Notes: generated from the letters alone by a model not told the origin. Counted from the stretch's first letter, positions 18,988 to 30,281 are shown. The stretch is DNA of 64,000 nt from DASRZM01 sp035686365 (GCA_035686365.1 DASRZM010000119.1:4661-68660); one strand, 5' to 3'. Program-made: numbers and translations.

Positions 18988-19689
18988 TTACGCCCTCAAC
19001 CGCGCGTCCAGCATCGCCAGCCGTTCCGGTGTGCCGACGTCGCACCAGCCGCCGTGATGGTGCTCGCCGCTGATTGCCTCGTGCGCCATCCATCCACGCA
19101 GGATCGGCGCCAGTGCGAACCGGGGCGGATCCTCGCTGGCGCCTTGGGCTGCGCCCACAACCTTGCGCCAGCCCTCCAGGACCTGCGGGCGGTAGCTGCC
19201 GATGCCGGCGTAGGTCAGCAGCGGCGCGCCGTGCGTCCGGACCCGACCATCGGCTCCCAGCGCGAAGTCGCCGCGCGGCTTTTCCGGCGGGACCGCGACC
19301 AGCACCAGATGCGCCACGCCCTCGGGCTCGCGCGGCAGGCGCGCGAAATCGTAGTCGGTCCAGACGTCGCCGTTGACCAGGAGGAAAGGGTCCCCGCCGA
19401 GCAAGCGCATCGCATGCAGCATTCCGCCGCCGGTCTCCAGCGGGATCTCGCCTTCGGCCGAATAGTGCAGGTGTACGCCCCAGCGTTCGCCATCGCCCAG
19501 CCGCTCCGGAAATCGCGCGGTCAGGTGTGCGGTGTTGATCACGATCTCGTGCACGCCGATCGCCGCGAGCTTCTCTATGTGGTGGACGATCAGCGGCTTG
19601 CCGCCCACCTGCAACAGCGGCTTGGGCGTGACGTCGGTCAGCGGGCGCATGCGCTCGCCACGGCCTGCGGCCAGGATCAGCGCACGCAT
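18988..19689 (-). CDS. murU: N-acetylmuramate alpha-1-phosphate uridylyltransferase MurU
   Basis: 233 residues of the nucleotidyltransferase family. The N-terminus ILAAGRGERMRPLTDVTPKPLLQVGGKPL is the nucleotide-binding signature, seen here as AAGRGERMRPLT and PKPLL. ETGGGMLHAM and LLVNGDVWTDYDF complete the site. It converts MurNAc-1-phosphate to UDP-MurNAc, bypassing de novo synthesis and fosfomycin. It is paired with amgK 10 bp upstream, the operon described in Pseudomonas putida. Confidence 0.93.
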   Translation of the reverse strand: MRALILAAGRGERMRPLTDVTPKPLLQVGGKPLIVHHIEKLAAIGVHEIVINTAHLTARFPERLGDGERWGVHLHYSAEGEIPLETGGGMLHAMRLLGGDPFLLVNGDVWTDYDFARLPREPEGVAHLVLVAVPPEKPRGDFALGADGRVRTHGAPLLTYAGIGSYRPQVLEGWRKVVGAAQGASEDPPRFALAPILRGWMAHEAISGEHHHGGWCDVGTPERLAMLDARLRA

Positions 19690-19699
19690 GGGGGCCGCC

Positions 19700-20722
19700 T
19701 CATGCCGCTACCGCCGTGAGGTCGCGCCCGGCCACCGCACGCTCGAGAATTCCGACCAGTGCCCTGGTTTCCCGGTGGCGCAGGCCGACCTCGCGGGTGT
19801 AGTGCCACACCAGCGGCAGGTCCTGCAGGTAGCCGGGCTTGCCGTCGCGGTACCAGAGCCTGCAGAAGATGCCCAGCACCTTGAGGTGACGCTGCAGGCC
19901 CATCAGGTCGAACCAGCGTCCGAAGCGCTCGGGGCCGGCATCGGTCACGTGCGCGGCCTGCAGACGGCACCGGTGCGCCTGGGCCCATTCGTACACGCGC
20001 GGCTCCGGCCAGGCGACGTAGCAGTCGCGCAGCAGCGAGACCAGGTCATAGGTGACCGGGCCGACCACGGCGTCCTGGAAGTCCAGCAGGCCCGGTCCAG
20101 CGCCTTCGCTCACCAGCAGGTTGCGCGAGTGGTAGTCGCGGTGGACGAACGCGCACGGTTGTTCCAGCGCCGCCTCGACCAGGCCCGAGAACGCGGCCGC
20201 GATCGTCTCCTGGTCCCCGCTGTCGGGATCGAAGCCCAGGTGCCTGCGCAGGAACCAGGCGGGCATCAGTTCCATCTCCTCCAGGAGGCGGCGGCCGTCG
20301 TAAGGCGGCAGCCCCTCGACCTCGACCCGGGTCTGCATGCGCACAAGCGTGTCGAGCGCGACCGCATACAGGGCATCGACGGAGTCAGGCGTCAGTTCCG
20401 GCAGGTACAGCCGGGCGCCCAGGTCGCTCATCAGGACGAAGCCGGCGTCGGCGTCCACGGCCAGCGGCCGGGGCGCGTTGAGGCCGGCCGCAAGCAGGCG
20501 CCGGTCCACGTCGAGCCACGGTCGCACGTCCTCGTGCTGCGGGGGCGCGTCCATCAGGATGGCGCTGGCGCCCCCGTTGCGGACGCGCCAGTAGCTGCGG
20601 AAGCTGGCGTCGACCGAGGCCGATTCGACCGTGAAGCCGGCATCGAACCCGGGCGGTCGCCCCTGGTGCAGGGCCTGCGCGAGGAAGCGTCGGCGCTCGG
20701 ATTCCCTGGACGGATCGGACAT
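19700..20722 (-). CDS. amgK: Anomeric MurNAc/GlcNAc kinase AmgK (APH family)
   Basis: 340 residues from the ATG at 20722. It has an aminoglycoside-phosphotransferase-like kinase fold. The catalytic loop is CAFVHRDYHSRNLL and the metal-binding Asp is in GLLDFQDAVVGPVTYDL. It phosphorylates MurNAc at C1 for the cell-wall recycling route completed by MurU. The two genes are adjacent and likely co-transcribed. The frame is open upstream of the chosen start, into the gap shared with the rrf2 gene. Confidence 0.93.
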   Translation of the reverse strand: MSDPSRESERRRFLAQALHQGRPPGFDAGFTVESASVDASFRSYWRVRNGGASAILMDAPPQHEDVRPWLDVDRRLLAAGLNAPRPLAVDADAGFVLMSDLGARLYLPELTPDSVDALYAVALDTLVRMQTRVEVEGLPPYDGRRLLEEMELMPAWFLRRHLGFDPDSGDQETIAAAFSGLVEAALEQPCAFVHRDYHSRNLLVSEGAGPGLLDFQDAVVGPVTYDLVSLLRDCYVAWPEPRVYEWAQAHRCRLQAAHVTDAGPERFGRWFDLMGLQRHLKVLGIFCRLWYRDGKPGYLQDLPLVWHYTREVGLRHRETRALVGILERAVAGRDLTAVAA

Positions 20723-20876
20723 GGTTTCGGGACTGCAATGGACGCCGCAGTCTAGCGACCGCCCGTCGCCGCCGCGAGGCCGAGGCGGCACATTCCCTGC
20801 GCTCGGGCGCACGGACGGCCGGCGCACTGCCAGCCACCTGAACGTCGATCGCGCGACCCGCAACGCGAGGCTGGGA

Positions 20877-20916
20877 TTGACCTGCGGTCAAATGGTACCA
20901 TATCAGTCCGATATGG
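20877..20916 (+). promoter_or_regulatory. Promoter and two palindromic operators upstream of the suf regulator
   Basis: TTGACC at 20877 can serve as a -35 box, with TATCAG at 20901-20906 as the -10 (18-bp spacing). Two perfect palindromes overlap these elements: TTGACC-TGC-GGTCAA (20877-20891) on the -35, and CCATATC-AGTCC-GATATGG (20898-20916) on the -10 and start. Both are well placed for repression by the Rrf2 protein encoded immediately downstream. This reading is inferred from position and symmetry only. Confidence 0.6.
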
Positions 20917-20926
20917 AGGCCGGCCG

Positions 20927-21370
20927 ATGCTCAGGGTCAGCAAGCTCACCGATTACGCCACCGTGGTGATGACCACGCTGGCGCAGGCCGACGAGGCGGT
21001 GGTGTCCGCGCTGGCGGTGGCGCAGCGCGCGCAGCTGGAGCCGCCGACCGTCGCCAAGCTGCTCAAGCTGCTCGCCCATGCCGGCCTGGTGAATTCACAG
21101 CGCGGTGCCGGCGGCGGTTACCGGCTGGCGCGGGCGGCGCGCGAGATCACCGTGGCCGACATCGTCGAGGCGATCGAGGGGCCGTTCGGGATGACCGAGT
21201 GCAGCGTCCACGACGGCCTGTGCGGCTACGAGCACCATTGCGGCGTGCGCAGCAACTGGCGCCGCATCAGCGCCGCGATCGGCGAGGCGCTGCGCGGCGT
21301 CACCCTGGCCGACATGACGAGTCCGCCGGCGCCGCGCGCGATCATCCCGGTGCGCATCGCGCTGAGCTGA
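20927..21370 (+). CDS. Rrf2/IscR-type Fe-S-responsive regulator of the SUF operon
   Basis: 147 residues. A winged helix-turn-helix is at about 1-60 (KLTDYATVVMTTLA; TVAKLLKLLAHAGLV), followed by the Rrf2 wing GAGGGYRLAR. Three cysteines, Cys92, Cys99 and Cys105 (ECSVHDGLC...HHC), have nearly the spacing of the [2Fe-2S] ligands of IscR. It is therefore expected to sense Fe-S status and regulate the suf genes 88 bp downstream. Related annotations call it 'SUF system Fe-S cluster assembly regulator'. Confidence 0.93.
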   Translation: MLRVSKLTDYATVVMTTLAQADEAVVSALAVAQRAQLEPPTVAKLLKLLAHAGLVNSQRGAGGGYRLARAAREITVADIVEAIEGPFGMTECSVHDGLCGYEHHCGVRSNWRRISAAIGEALRGVTLADMTSPPAPRAIIPVRIALS

Positions 21371-21458
21371 AGCGGGTCGTATCGAGCCGAATCGAGCTGC
21401 ATTTCGCTGAATTGCGGCCGGCCGCGCAACCCGCGGACCGTCCAGAAACGAGAGAACC

Positions 21459-22898
<1,440 letters not shown>

Positions 22899-22926
22899 AA
22901 CCCTCGAAGACAATGGATCCGCAAGC

Positions 22927-23696
<770 letters not shown>

Positions 23697-23700
<4 letters not shown>

Positions 23701-25049
23701 GCACGCCTGCCACCGCCGACCGCCGCGCGCCCAGCCCGTTCGCCGAGGCGATGCAGCGGGGCTTCGACCCCGCTCGGGCCCCTGGCGGCCACCTGCACTG
23801 GCTGCGCGATGCACGCGGCGCGCACCTTGCCGCCTTCCTGCGCGACGGGCTGCCCGGGCCGCGCGAGGAGGCCTGGCGTTATACGCCGTTGCGCGCGCTC
23901 GAGCGCAGGGCTTTCGCACCCTCGGACCCCGAGGCCGCGACGCGGGTGATTGCCGGCGATGCACCCGGAGCGCGGCTGGGCTCGATCCGGCTGTGCTTCG
24001 TCAACGGCGCACTGCGACCGGAGTTGTCCGACCCGCTGGGGTCGCTTCCGGAAGGACTGGGCGTGGAGCCGCTGTCCGCGGCGCTGTCGGGACCCCGTCC
24101 GCCCGGGTCCCCGCGGCTGCTGTTCCTCGGACGCCGCTACGAGCATCCGGCCGATGCCTTTGCGCGCCTGAACACGGCGCTGGCCGTCGATGGCGCGTTG
24201 ATCCACGTGGCTGCGGGTGCACGCATCGAAGCCACGCTGGAACTGGTGTTCATCGGCGCCGGCACCGGGACACCGACGTCGTGGCACCTGCGCAACCTCG
24301 TGGAACTGGCGGCCGATGCCCGGCTGGACCTGATCGAGCGGCACGTGTCGATCGATGGCGCCGACGCCCTGGGCAACGTACTCACGCACATCCACGTGGC
24401 ACGCGGGGCGCGGCTGCGGCACGTGCGCGTGCAGGAGTGCGACGATGCCGCCCGGCTGTTCGCGCGCACCGAAGCCGCGGTCGCCGGCGAGGGGCTGTAC
24501 GAGCCGCTGTCTCTGGAACTGGGCGCTGCGCTTTCGCGCCACGAACTGAACGTGGACCTGCAGGGCAGGGGCGCATCGGTGCTCACGCGCGGGGCGATGC
24601 TGTTGCACGGCCGGCGCCTGTGCGACACCCGGCTTTCGATCCGGCACCTGGCGCCCGGGACGACGTCGGACACGCTGTGGCGGGCGATCGCCGAGGACCG
24701 CGGCCGCGCCGCCTTCCATGGCGGGATCACGATCGCCGAGGGCGCCGACGGGTCCGACGCGGCGCTCACCACCCGCAGCCTGCTGCTTTCGGATTCGGCG
24801 GAGATCGACGCCCAGCCGGTGCTGGAGATCCACGCCGACGAGGTCAAGGCCAGCCATGGCGCGACGGTCGGCCAACTGGATCCTGCAGCGATGTTCTACC
24901 TGCGCGCGCGCGGCGTGCCCAGGGAGCAGTCGCGCGCGATGCTGACCTTCGCGTTCTGCCGCGAGGTCGTGGACGTACTCGAGGACGCAAGCCTGCGCGA
25001 GGCGCTGGCCGAACGCCTGCGGGCACGGGTGCCGGGAGCCGGGCCATGA
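23697..25049 (+). CDS. sufD: Fe-S cluster assembly protein SufD
   Basis: 450 residues, SufB paralogue. The N-terminal region has GLPGPREEAWRYTPLRAL, typical of SufD. The beta-helix core contains HVAAGARIEATLELV, and the C-terminus has the family histidine motif KASHGATVGQLD, followed by MFYLRARGVP. It partners SufB and SufC in the scaffold complex. The start overlaps sufC and the end overlaps sufS, each by 4 bp. Confidence 0.95.
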
Positions 25050-26296
25050 GCACGGTCGTTCCGGCAGGCGCCACCGGGCGCGCGTTGGATCCGCTGGCGC
25101 TGCGCGCGGACTTCCCGATCTTCGCCCGCCGCATCCACGGCAAGCCGCTGGTGTACCTGGACAGCGCCAACACCGCGCAGCGGCCGCGCGCCGTGATCGA
25201 TGCGGTCACGGACTACTACAGCGCGCACAACGCCAACGTCGCCCGTGCCGTCCATACCCTGGGTGCCGAGGCGACCGAGCTTTACGAAACGGCGCGCAAG
25301 AAGCTGGCCGCCTTCGTCGGTGTGCCGCGCCAGGAGCTGGTGTTCACCTCCGGCACCACCCAGGCGATCAACACGGTGGCCTACAGCTACGCGCTGCCGC
25401 GGCTGCGGCCCGGCGACGCGATCGTGGTCACGCAGATGGAGCACCACGCCAACATCGTGCCCTGGCAGCTGGTGTGCGAGCGCACCGGCGCGCAGCTGCG
25501 CGTGGCGCCGATCACCGGATCGGGCGAACTGATCCTGGAGCGCCTGTACGCGCTGCTGACGCCGGAAGTGAAGCTGCTGGCGCTGATGCACGTGTCCAAC
25601 GTGCTGGGCACCGTCAATCCGGTCCGCCAGATCTGCCGGGAGGCGAAGCGGCGCGGCATCCCGGTGCTGGTCGACGGCTCCCAGGCGGTGCCGCACATGC
25701 CGGTGGAAATCCCGCGGCTGGGCTGCGACTTCTATGCGCTCACGGGCCACAAGATGTTCGGTCCGACCGGCACCGGCGCGCTGTGGGCGCGGGCCATGCA
25801 TCTGGAATCGATGCCGCCGTTCTTCGGCGGTGGCGAAATGATCGAGCAGGTGCGCTTTGACGGCACCGTGTTCGCGAAGCCGCCGCACAAGTTCGAGGCC
25901 GGCACCCCGAACATCGCCGGATTCATCGGACTGGCGGCGGCGATCGATTACCTGCAGGGCGTGGGAATGGATCGCATTGCTGCCTATGAGGCGGGGCTGC
26001 GCGATTACGCGGCGCAGGCGCTGGCGGCGGTGCCCGGCATCCGCCTGTTCGGCACCGCCGAGGGCAAGGCGCCGGTATTCTCGTTCCTGATCGAGGGTGC
26101 GCATGCGCACGATCTGGCGACGCTGCTGGACCTGGAGGGGATCGCGGTGCGGTCCGGGCACCACTGCGCGCATCCGCTGATGCAGTTCTATGGGGTGGCA
26201 GCCACCTGTCGCGCTTCGCTGGCGTTCTACAACACGCGCGAGGATGTCGATGCACTCGTCGCGGCGATCGGCAGGGTCAGGTGCATGCTGGGGTGA
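25046..26296 (+). CDS. sufS: Cysteine desulfurase SufS
   Basis: 416 residues, group II cysteine desulfurase. It mobilises sulfur from cysteine for the SUF scaffold. The PLP lysine is in ALTGHKMFGPTG, and the catalytic cysteine is in VRSGHHCAHPLM, followed by TCRASLAFYNTREDVD as in E. coli SufS. It overlaps sufD by 4 bp. No sufE or sufU partner gene is in this cluster, so the sulfur acceptor must be encoded elsewhere. Confidence 0.96.
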   Translation: MSTVVPAGATGRALDPLALRADFPIFARRIHGKPLVYLDSANTAQRPRAVIDAVTDYYSAHNANVARAVHTLGAEATELYETARKKLAAFVGVPRQELVFTSGTTQAINTVAYSYALPRLRPGDAIVVTQMEHHANIVPWQLVCERTGAQLRVAPITGSGELILERLYALLTPEVKLLALMHVSNVLGTVNPVRQICREAKRRGIPVLVDGSQAVPHMPVEIPRLGCDFYALTGHKMFGPTGTGALWARAMHLESMPPFFGGGEMIEQVRFDGTVFAKPPHKFEAGTPNIAGFIGLAAAIDYLQGVGMDRIAAYEAGLRDYAAQALAAVPGIRLFGTAEGKAPVFSFLIEGAHAHDLATLLDLEGIAVRSGHHCAHPLMQFYGVAATCRASLAFYNTREDVDALVAAIGRVRCMLG

Positions 26297-26344
26297 TCGG
26301 CACTTGGCTCGAGGCGGGTCGCATGATCGGCTCCGCGCACTGTC

Positions 26345-26597
26345 GCATCGATGGCACATCCGCTCCGTAGGCCGGCCCGCGAGCCGGTGACGGTTTCCGG
26401 GGCCGCCATAAGTACATCCCTGTAGGCTGCGGACGCGCCATCCCTGGCGCGTACGCCCCCGGAAACCGTCCCCGCCCCGCGGTCCTCACGCTTCCGTTTC
26501 GTATCGTCATCGCGCTGTAGGAGCCGGCGTTGCCGGCGATCCGCACTGTGACAACACCCCGTCAATGCGCGTGGGAGCGGCCCATGGCCGCGATCGG
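26345..26597 (+). repeat. Composite structured repeat, full copy A
   Basis: The parts in order are: GATGGCACATCCGCTCCGTAG; left arm GGCCGGCCCGCGAGCCGGTG-ACGGTTTCCGGGG; inner stem GCGGACGCGCCA-TCCC-TGGCGCGTACGC; right arm CCCCGGAAACCGTC-CCCGCCCCGCGGTCC; and two REP-like ends, GTAGGAGCCGGCGTTGCCGGC and GTGGGAGCGGCCCATGGCCGC. It starts 48 bp after sufS and fills most of the 341-bp gap before the GNAT gene. I see no coding potential in it. Confidence 0.88.
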
Positions 26598-26637
26598 GGC
26601 GCGACACGGTTCGGGTCCGATCGATTAGCATTCGCGC

Positions 26638-27180
26638 ATGCCCGAAACCACGCCACTGAGTTTCCGCCTGGCCGGCGAAGCCGACATCGATGCCGTCGTT
26701 GCGCTGGTCGAATCGGCCTATCGCGGGGAGGTGAGTCGCCGGGGCTGGACCACCGAGGCCGACCTGCTGGACGGGCGGCGCACCGGGCGCGACGAGATCG
26801 AGGCGCTGATGAGGGCGCCTGGCAGCGACTTCTTGCTGGCCGAGCGCGGCGGCGAGGCAGTTGCCAGCGCGCATGTGCAGCGGTGCGGGGAACACGCGTG
26901 GTTCGGCATGTTCGCGGTCCGCCCGACGCTGCAGGGCAGCGGCGTGGGCCGCGCGTTGCTGGTCGAGGCCGAGCGCCTTGCGCGCGTGGAGTGGAGTTGT
27001 TCGGAGATGCGCATGACGGTGATTTCGGTGCGCGAGGAGCTGATCGCCTGGTACCTGCGGCGCGGCTACCGCCGAACCGGTCAGTACGAGCCGTTTCCGT
27101 ATGGCGACGAGCGCTTCGGCATCCCGCGTCGCGACGATCTGAAATTCGAGCTGCTGGTCAAGCCACTGGAGGCTGGATGA
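26638..27180 (+). CDS. GNAT family N-acetyltransferase
   Basis: 180 residues, one acetyltransferase domain. The acetyl-CoA loop is PTLQGSGVGRALLVEAERLA (about 98-117), preceded by the beta-4 strand AWFGMFAVRP. The late YLRRGYRRTGQYEPFPYG is the usual 'GF/Y' motif region. The substrate is unknown. It is separated from sufS by the composite repeat and overlaps the Rieske gene by 4 bp, so the pair is co-translated but may be transcribed apart from suf. Confidence 0.88.
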   Translation: MPETTPLSFRLAGEADIDAVVALVESAYRGEVSRRGWTTEADLLDGRRTGRDEIEALMRAPGSDFLLAERGGEAVASAHVQRCGEHAWFGMFAVRPTLQGSGVGRALLVEAERLARVEWSCSEMRMTVISVREELIAWYLRRGYRRTGQYEPFPYGDERFGIPRRDDLKFELLVKPLEAG

Positions 27181-27512
27181 GCACCGCGCAGGAGCTGGCC
27201 GGCTGGGTGCGCGTATGTGCCGAGCACGAACTGGCCGAGGGAGACTTCCGCGTGGTCTTCGACGGCGACACGGCGATCGCGGTGTTTCGCTGCGAAGGTG
27301 GGCTGCACGCGGTGGAGGACGTGTGCACGCACGACGGCGCCGAGCTCGCCGGCGGCCCGGTCGAGGGCTGCGTGGTCGAGTGCCCGCGCCATGGCGCCCG
27401 CTTCGACCTGCGCACCGGCGCGGTGCTGGCGCCGCCGGCCTGTCTGCCCATTGCGGTGTTTCCCCTGCGCGTCCACGACGGCACGATCTATACGCGCGAC
27501 GACCGCGACTGA
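27177..27512 (+). CDS. Rieske [2Fe-2S] ferredoxin-like protein
   Basis: 111 residues, a single Rieske domain. The cluster ligands are in VCTHDGAEL and ECPRHGARFD (C-x-H...C-x2-H), a spacing typical of non-haem oxygenase ferredoxin components. It is soluble, with no signal or membrane anchor. Such small Rieske proteins are often encoded next to suf operons, where they may receive clusters or supply electrons. The partner is unknown. Confidence 0.9.
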   Translation: MSTAQELAGWVRVCAEHELAEGDFRVVFDGDTAIAVFRCEGGLHAVEDVCTHDGAELAGGPVEGCVVECPRHGARFDLRTGAVLAPPACLPIAVFPLRVHDGTIYTRDDRD

Positions 27513-27644
27513 GCATCGCCGACGGTCCGGCGCGGTGTGCGACGGACCGTGGAATTTCGGGACAGGTTCGGAGATTCGCGCGCTAGGGATGGCGTGCCAG
27601 CAGATCGGTTACAAGAGTGCGCGAATCCGGACGAGTCCGGACCG

Positions 27645-29042
27645 TCACCAGACCGGCGCGTACGTGACCAGCAGCGCCGTGAGGCCGTACAGCAGCACGA
27701 ACGGCAGCACCAGGTATCCCATCACGTCGCGCGCGTGGATGGCGACGCCGGCGCCCATGATAGGGAGCACGATCAGCAGGAAGAAGGGCTGCAGCAGGTT
27801 GGTGGAGGTCTCGCCGTAGGCGACCGCCATGGCGATGCGTGCGACGAACGCCTGGCGCTCGGCCTCGGGCAGGCCGGCGGCCAGACCCAGTGCCGCTTCG
27901 GTCAGTGACGGTCCCACCACCGCCCATTCCCCGCCGGCCGATGGAATCGCGAAATTGACCAGCGCACCGCAGAACTGCGCGATCACCGGGAGCGTGGTCA
28001 GGGTCGCGCCACCGGCCAGCCATTCCGAGGTCAGGGTGCCGAGCCCCGAGAACATCATGATGCCCATGATCCCGGCGTAGAACGGGTACTGGAACACGAT
28101 GCCGGAAATGTTGGTGCAGGCGCGCTTCATCGCGACCACGTAGCGCATCGGCGTGCGGTGGGCCATCAGGCCCAGCGCGAGGAACAGGAAGATCATGATG
28201 TTCAGGTCCAGATCGAAACCGCTGGACCAGAAGTGGCGCACGACGTACCACAGCGCTGCCAGCGCGATGAGCAGCTGCAGCCACGGGCCGTTGTTCAGGC
28301 GGTCCGAGACGCTGGACCCGTCGAGTCGATGGCTCTCGGCTTCTTCCTTGACGCTGCCGTGGGGCTGCTCGTCCGGGCTGCACAGGTCCTGGAGCGTCCG
28401 GGTTGCATGCGCCGCCGGCCGGATCCACCACATCAGCACCGGGATCACCAGGAAGTAGAGCGCGATGTAGAACGCGTTCATCGGGCTCCCGAGCGTGGTC
28501 GACGCCGGCAATGTGCGGTCGAGCACGCCGGACTCGATCAGGAAGTTGCCCTCGGTGTTGAGCAGCAGGGGAATCGAGCTCGACAGACCGGAAACCCAGG
28601 GCTGGCTGGACAGATACACGCAGGCGACCAGGTAAGCGTAATCGACGCCTTCCACCCGCCGTGCCAGCTCGCGCGCCAGCACGGCCGCCAGCACGACCCA
28701 GCCCCAGCTGACCAGGCTGAACAGTCCGCCGGCGACCAGCACCAGCACATAGACCGCGCCGGGCGTCCGCGCCAGGCCGGTCAGGCGGTCCAGGGTCCGG
28801 GCGACGACCGGAGACAGCGCGATGGCATAGCCGGTGGTCAGGATCAGCACCATCTGCATCCCGAACTCCAGCAGCATCCAGAATCCGCGGTACCAGTGCG
28901 CGGTCAGTTCGTTGAAGCCGGATCCGGTGAGCGCGTAGGCCAGCGCACCGGTCAGCAGGGTCAGGACCAGCGCGAAGACAAAGGGCTCCGGAATCCAGCG
29001 ACGCAGGTGATGCGCCAGGAAGCTGCCCACCGAATCGGTCAT
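27645..29042 (-). CDS. Short-chain fatty acid transporter, AtoE/TIGR00366 family
   Basis: 465 residues with about 11-12 membrane helices. Family-like segments are FGMQMVLILTTGYAIALSP, GGLFSLVSWGWVVLAAVLARE (in parts), CAPYLSSQ-like YLSSQPWVSGLSSSIPL and FAIPSAGGEWAVVGPSL. It probably imports or exchanges short-chain fatty acids across the inner membrane. The acetoacetate-pathway genes atoDAB are not nearby. The upstream gap 27513-27644 holds a degenerate hairpin repeat (27550-27600). Confidence 0.85.
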   Translation of the reverse strand: MTDSVGSFLAHHLRRWIPEPFVFALVLTLLTGALAYALTGSGFNELTAHWYRGFWMLLEFGMQMVLILTTGYAIALSPVVARTLDRLTGLARTPGAVYVLVLVAGGLFSLVSWGWVVLAAVLARELARRVEGVDYAYLVACVYLSSQPWVSGLSSSIPLLLNTEGNFLIESGVLDRTLPASTTLGSPMNAFYIALYFLVIPVLMWWIRPAAHATRTLQDLCSPDEQPHGSVKEEAESHRLDGSSVSDRLNNGPWLQLLIALAALWYVVRHFWSSGFDLDLNIMIFLFLALGLMAHRTPMRYVVAMKRACTNISGIVFQYPFYAGIMGIMMFSGLGTLTSEWLAGGATLTTLPVIAQFCGALVNFAIPSAGGEWAVVGPSLTEAALGLAAGLPEAERQAFVARIAMAVAYGETSTNLLQPFFLLIVLPIMGAGVAIHARDVMGYLVLPFVLLYGLTALLVTYAPVW

Positions 29043-29101
29043 GTGCGAGTGCCCCTCAGAAGAAAGGTCCGATCAGGCCCATCCGGAACCCGTTGCGCAC
29101 C

Positions 29102-29689
29102 CTACAGGGTTTCGCGGCGGCAGATCCTCGCAAGCAGGATCTCGCCGCCGCCATCGAGTATGCAGCGGGTCGGCGCGCTGGGCTCCGGAACCAGCAGGCA
29201 GGCGTCGCCGGCTTCTGCCGGCGGTTCCCCGGGCCGGTCCTTGAACACCGCATGACCTTGCAGCACGAAGAACAGCCAGCGCACGTCCTGCTCTGGGAAG
29301 AACACCATCGGTCCGACCAGCGGCCGGTGCAGCACCTGCGCCTGGACGGCATCGCGGCGCCAGATCAGGTTGAACACCTCGGTGCGGCTTTCCACGACCG
29401 CGTCCGGAGCCAGTTCTCCCGGAAAATCCGCGCGCCCATGCGGCGGTGCCAGCTGCTGCAGGGAGCCGTCCGCGAAGATCAGTCGCAGCCCATCGCCGCC
29501 CAGCAGCACCAGTGCGCGGTCGCATCCCGGATACTCCGAAAAGGTGCAATCGGCGTCGATTTCGGCCACCGAGGCGCGCCACAGCCAGGCCTCCCCGGTG
29601 GGCTCGCGCAGGATCTCGCGGGTCCAGCCCAGGCCGTTACGCCAGCGCTCGCGCCGGTGCTCATTGGCGGGCAGCCGTCGCGCCTGCAT
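29102..29689 (-). CDS. HutD family protein
   Basis: 195 residues from the ATG at 29689. The HutD pattern is visible at the N-terminus, RRERWRNGLGWTREIL (usual form 'PWKNGGGxTREI'), and in SVAEIDADCTFSEYPGCDRALVLLGG. The protein is a bicupin. In Pseudomonas HutD is part of histidine utilisation, with a role in limiting hut expression, but no hut gene is present here. The gene overlaps the upstream SET gene by 29 bp. Confidence 0.85.
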   Translation of the reverse strand: MQARRLPANEHRRERWRNGLGWTREILREPTGEAWLWRASVAEIDADCTFSEYPGCDRALVLLGGDGLRLIFADGSLQQLAPPHGRADFPGELAPDAVVESRTEVFNLIWRRDAVQAQVLHRPLVGPMVFFPEQDVRWLFFVLQGHAVFKDRPGEPPAEAGDACLLVPEPSAPTRCILDGGGEILLARICRRETL

Positions 29690-30155
29690 CGGTGCTCCGC
29701 AGCAGTGCTGCCAGATCCTGCGTGGACCGGCGCAGGCTCTCGGCCCAGGGCCAGCCGATGATTTCCTCGCCCGTGGGTGCGTCCCGATACGGCTCGCGCT
29801 GGTTCTCGCCCAGCAGGTGGCGGTAGTCGACGGTGACCTCGGTTCCAGCCGGCAGGTCGGCGGCGGCAAACACGAAGCCCAGGTGCCACAAGCCCGTCGG
29901 CGCGAAACTGTGGTTGAGGTGGCATTCGGGAGGCCAGTCCGGGCTCAGCGTGTAGAAGTCCTCGAACCAGCGCGCTGCAGTCGCCCACGCGGCGTCCGGC
30001 TGCGGCATCGCGTGGATCTGCGCGGCGCGGTACACGGTGTCGATGGCATCCGGTGCCACCACAACCCGGCCGGCAGCCACCGGCTCGTCCAGGAACAGCC
30101 CCTTGCCTGCACCTTCGATCCGCGACGGGGCAATGCGGTGACGCGGGAGGACCAT
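29661..30155 (-). CDS. SET domain-containing protein
   Basis: 164 residues. The SET core shows IEGAGKGLFLDEPVAAG at the N-terminus, the NHS motif in HLNHSFAPTG and the cofactor-site TEVTVDYRHLLG. It lacks the cysteine-rich post-SET tail seen in the second SET gene at 36610. The substrate is unknown, and bacterial SET proteins methylate lysines of host or own proteins. It overlaps hutD by 29 bp, so it is probably expressed with it. Confidence 0.82.
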   Translation of the reverse strand: MVLPRHRIAPSRIEGAGKGLFLDEPVAAGRVVVAPDAIDTVYRAAQIHAMPQPDAAWATAARWFEDFYTLSPDWPPECHLNHSFAPTGLWHLGFVFAAADLPAGTEVTVDYRHLLGENQREPYRDAPTGEEIIGWPWAESLRRSTQDLAALLRSTDAGATAARQ

Positions 30156-30281
30156 GCGGTTCGCCGTGCAGCCGGGGCCTCACAGTCTAGCGCCACGCCG
30201 GGATCCGGCCGACGGCGCCGGTCGCTGCCGACCGGGCCGGGCGAGCCCGGAATGCCCGGCCCGGACCATTGGCCGATCGAA

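Noticed and set aside
26297..26637. Small protein gene within the composite repeat
   Set aside because: Frames differ between copies and stops or shifts occur at different places. Conservation follows stems, not codons.
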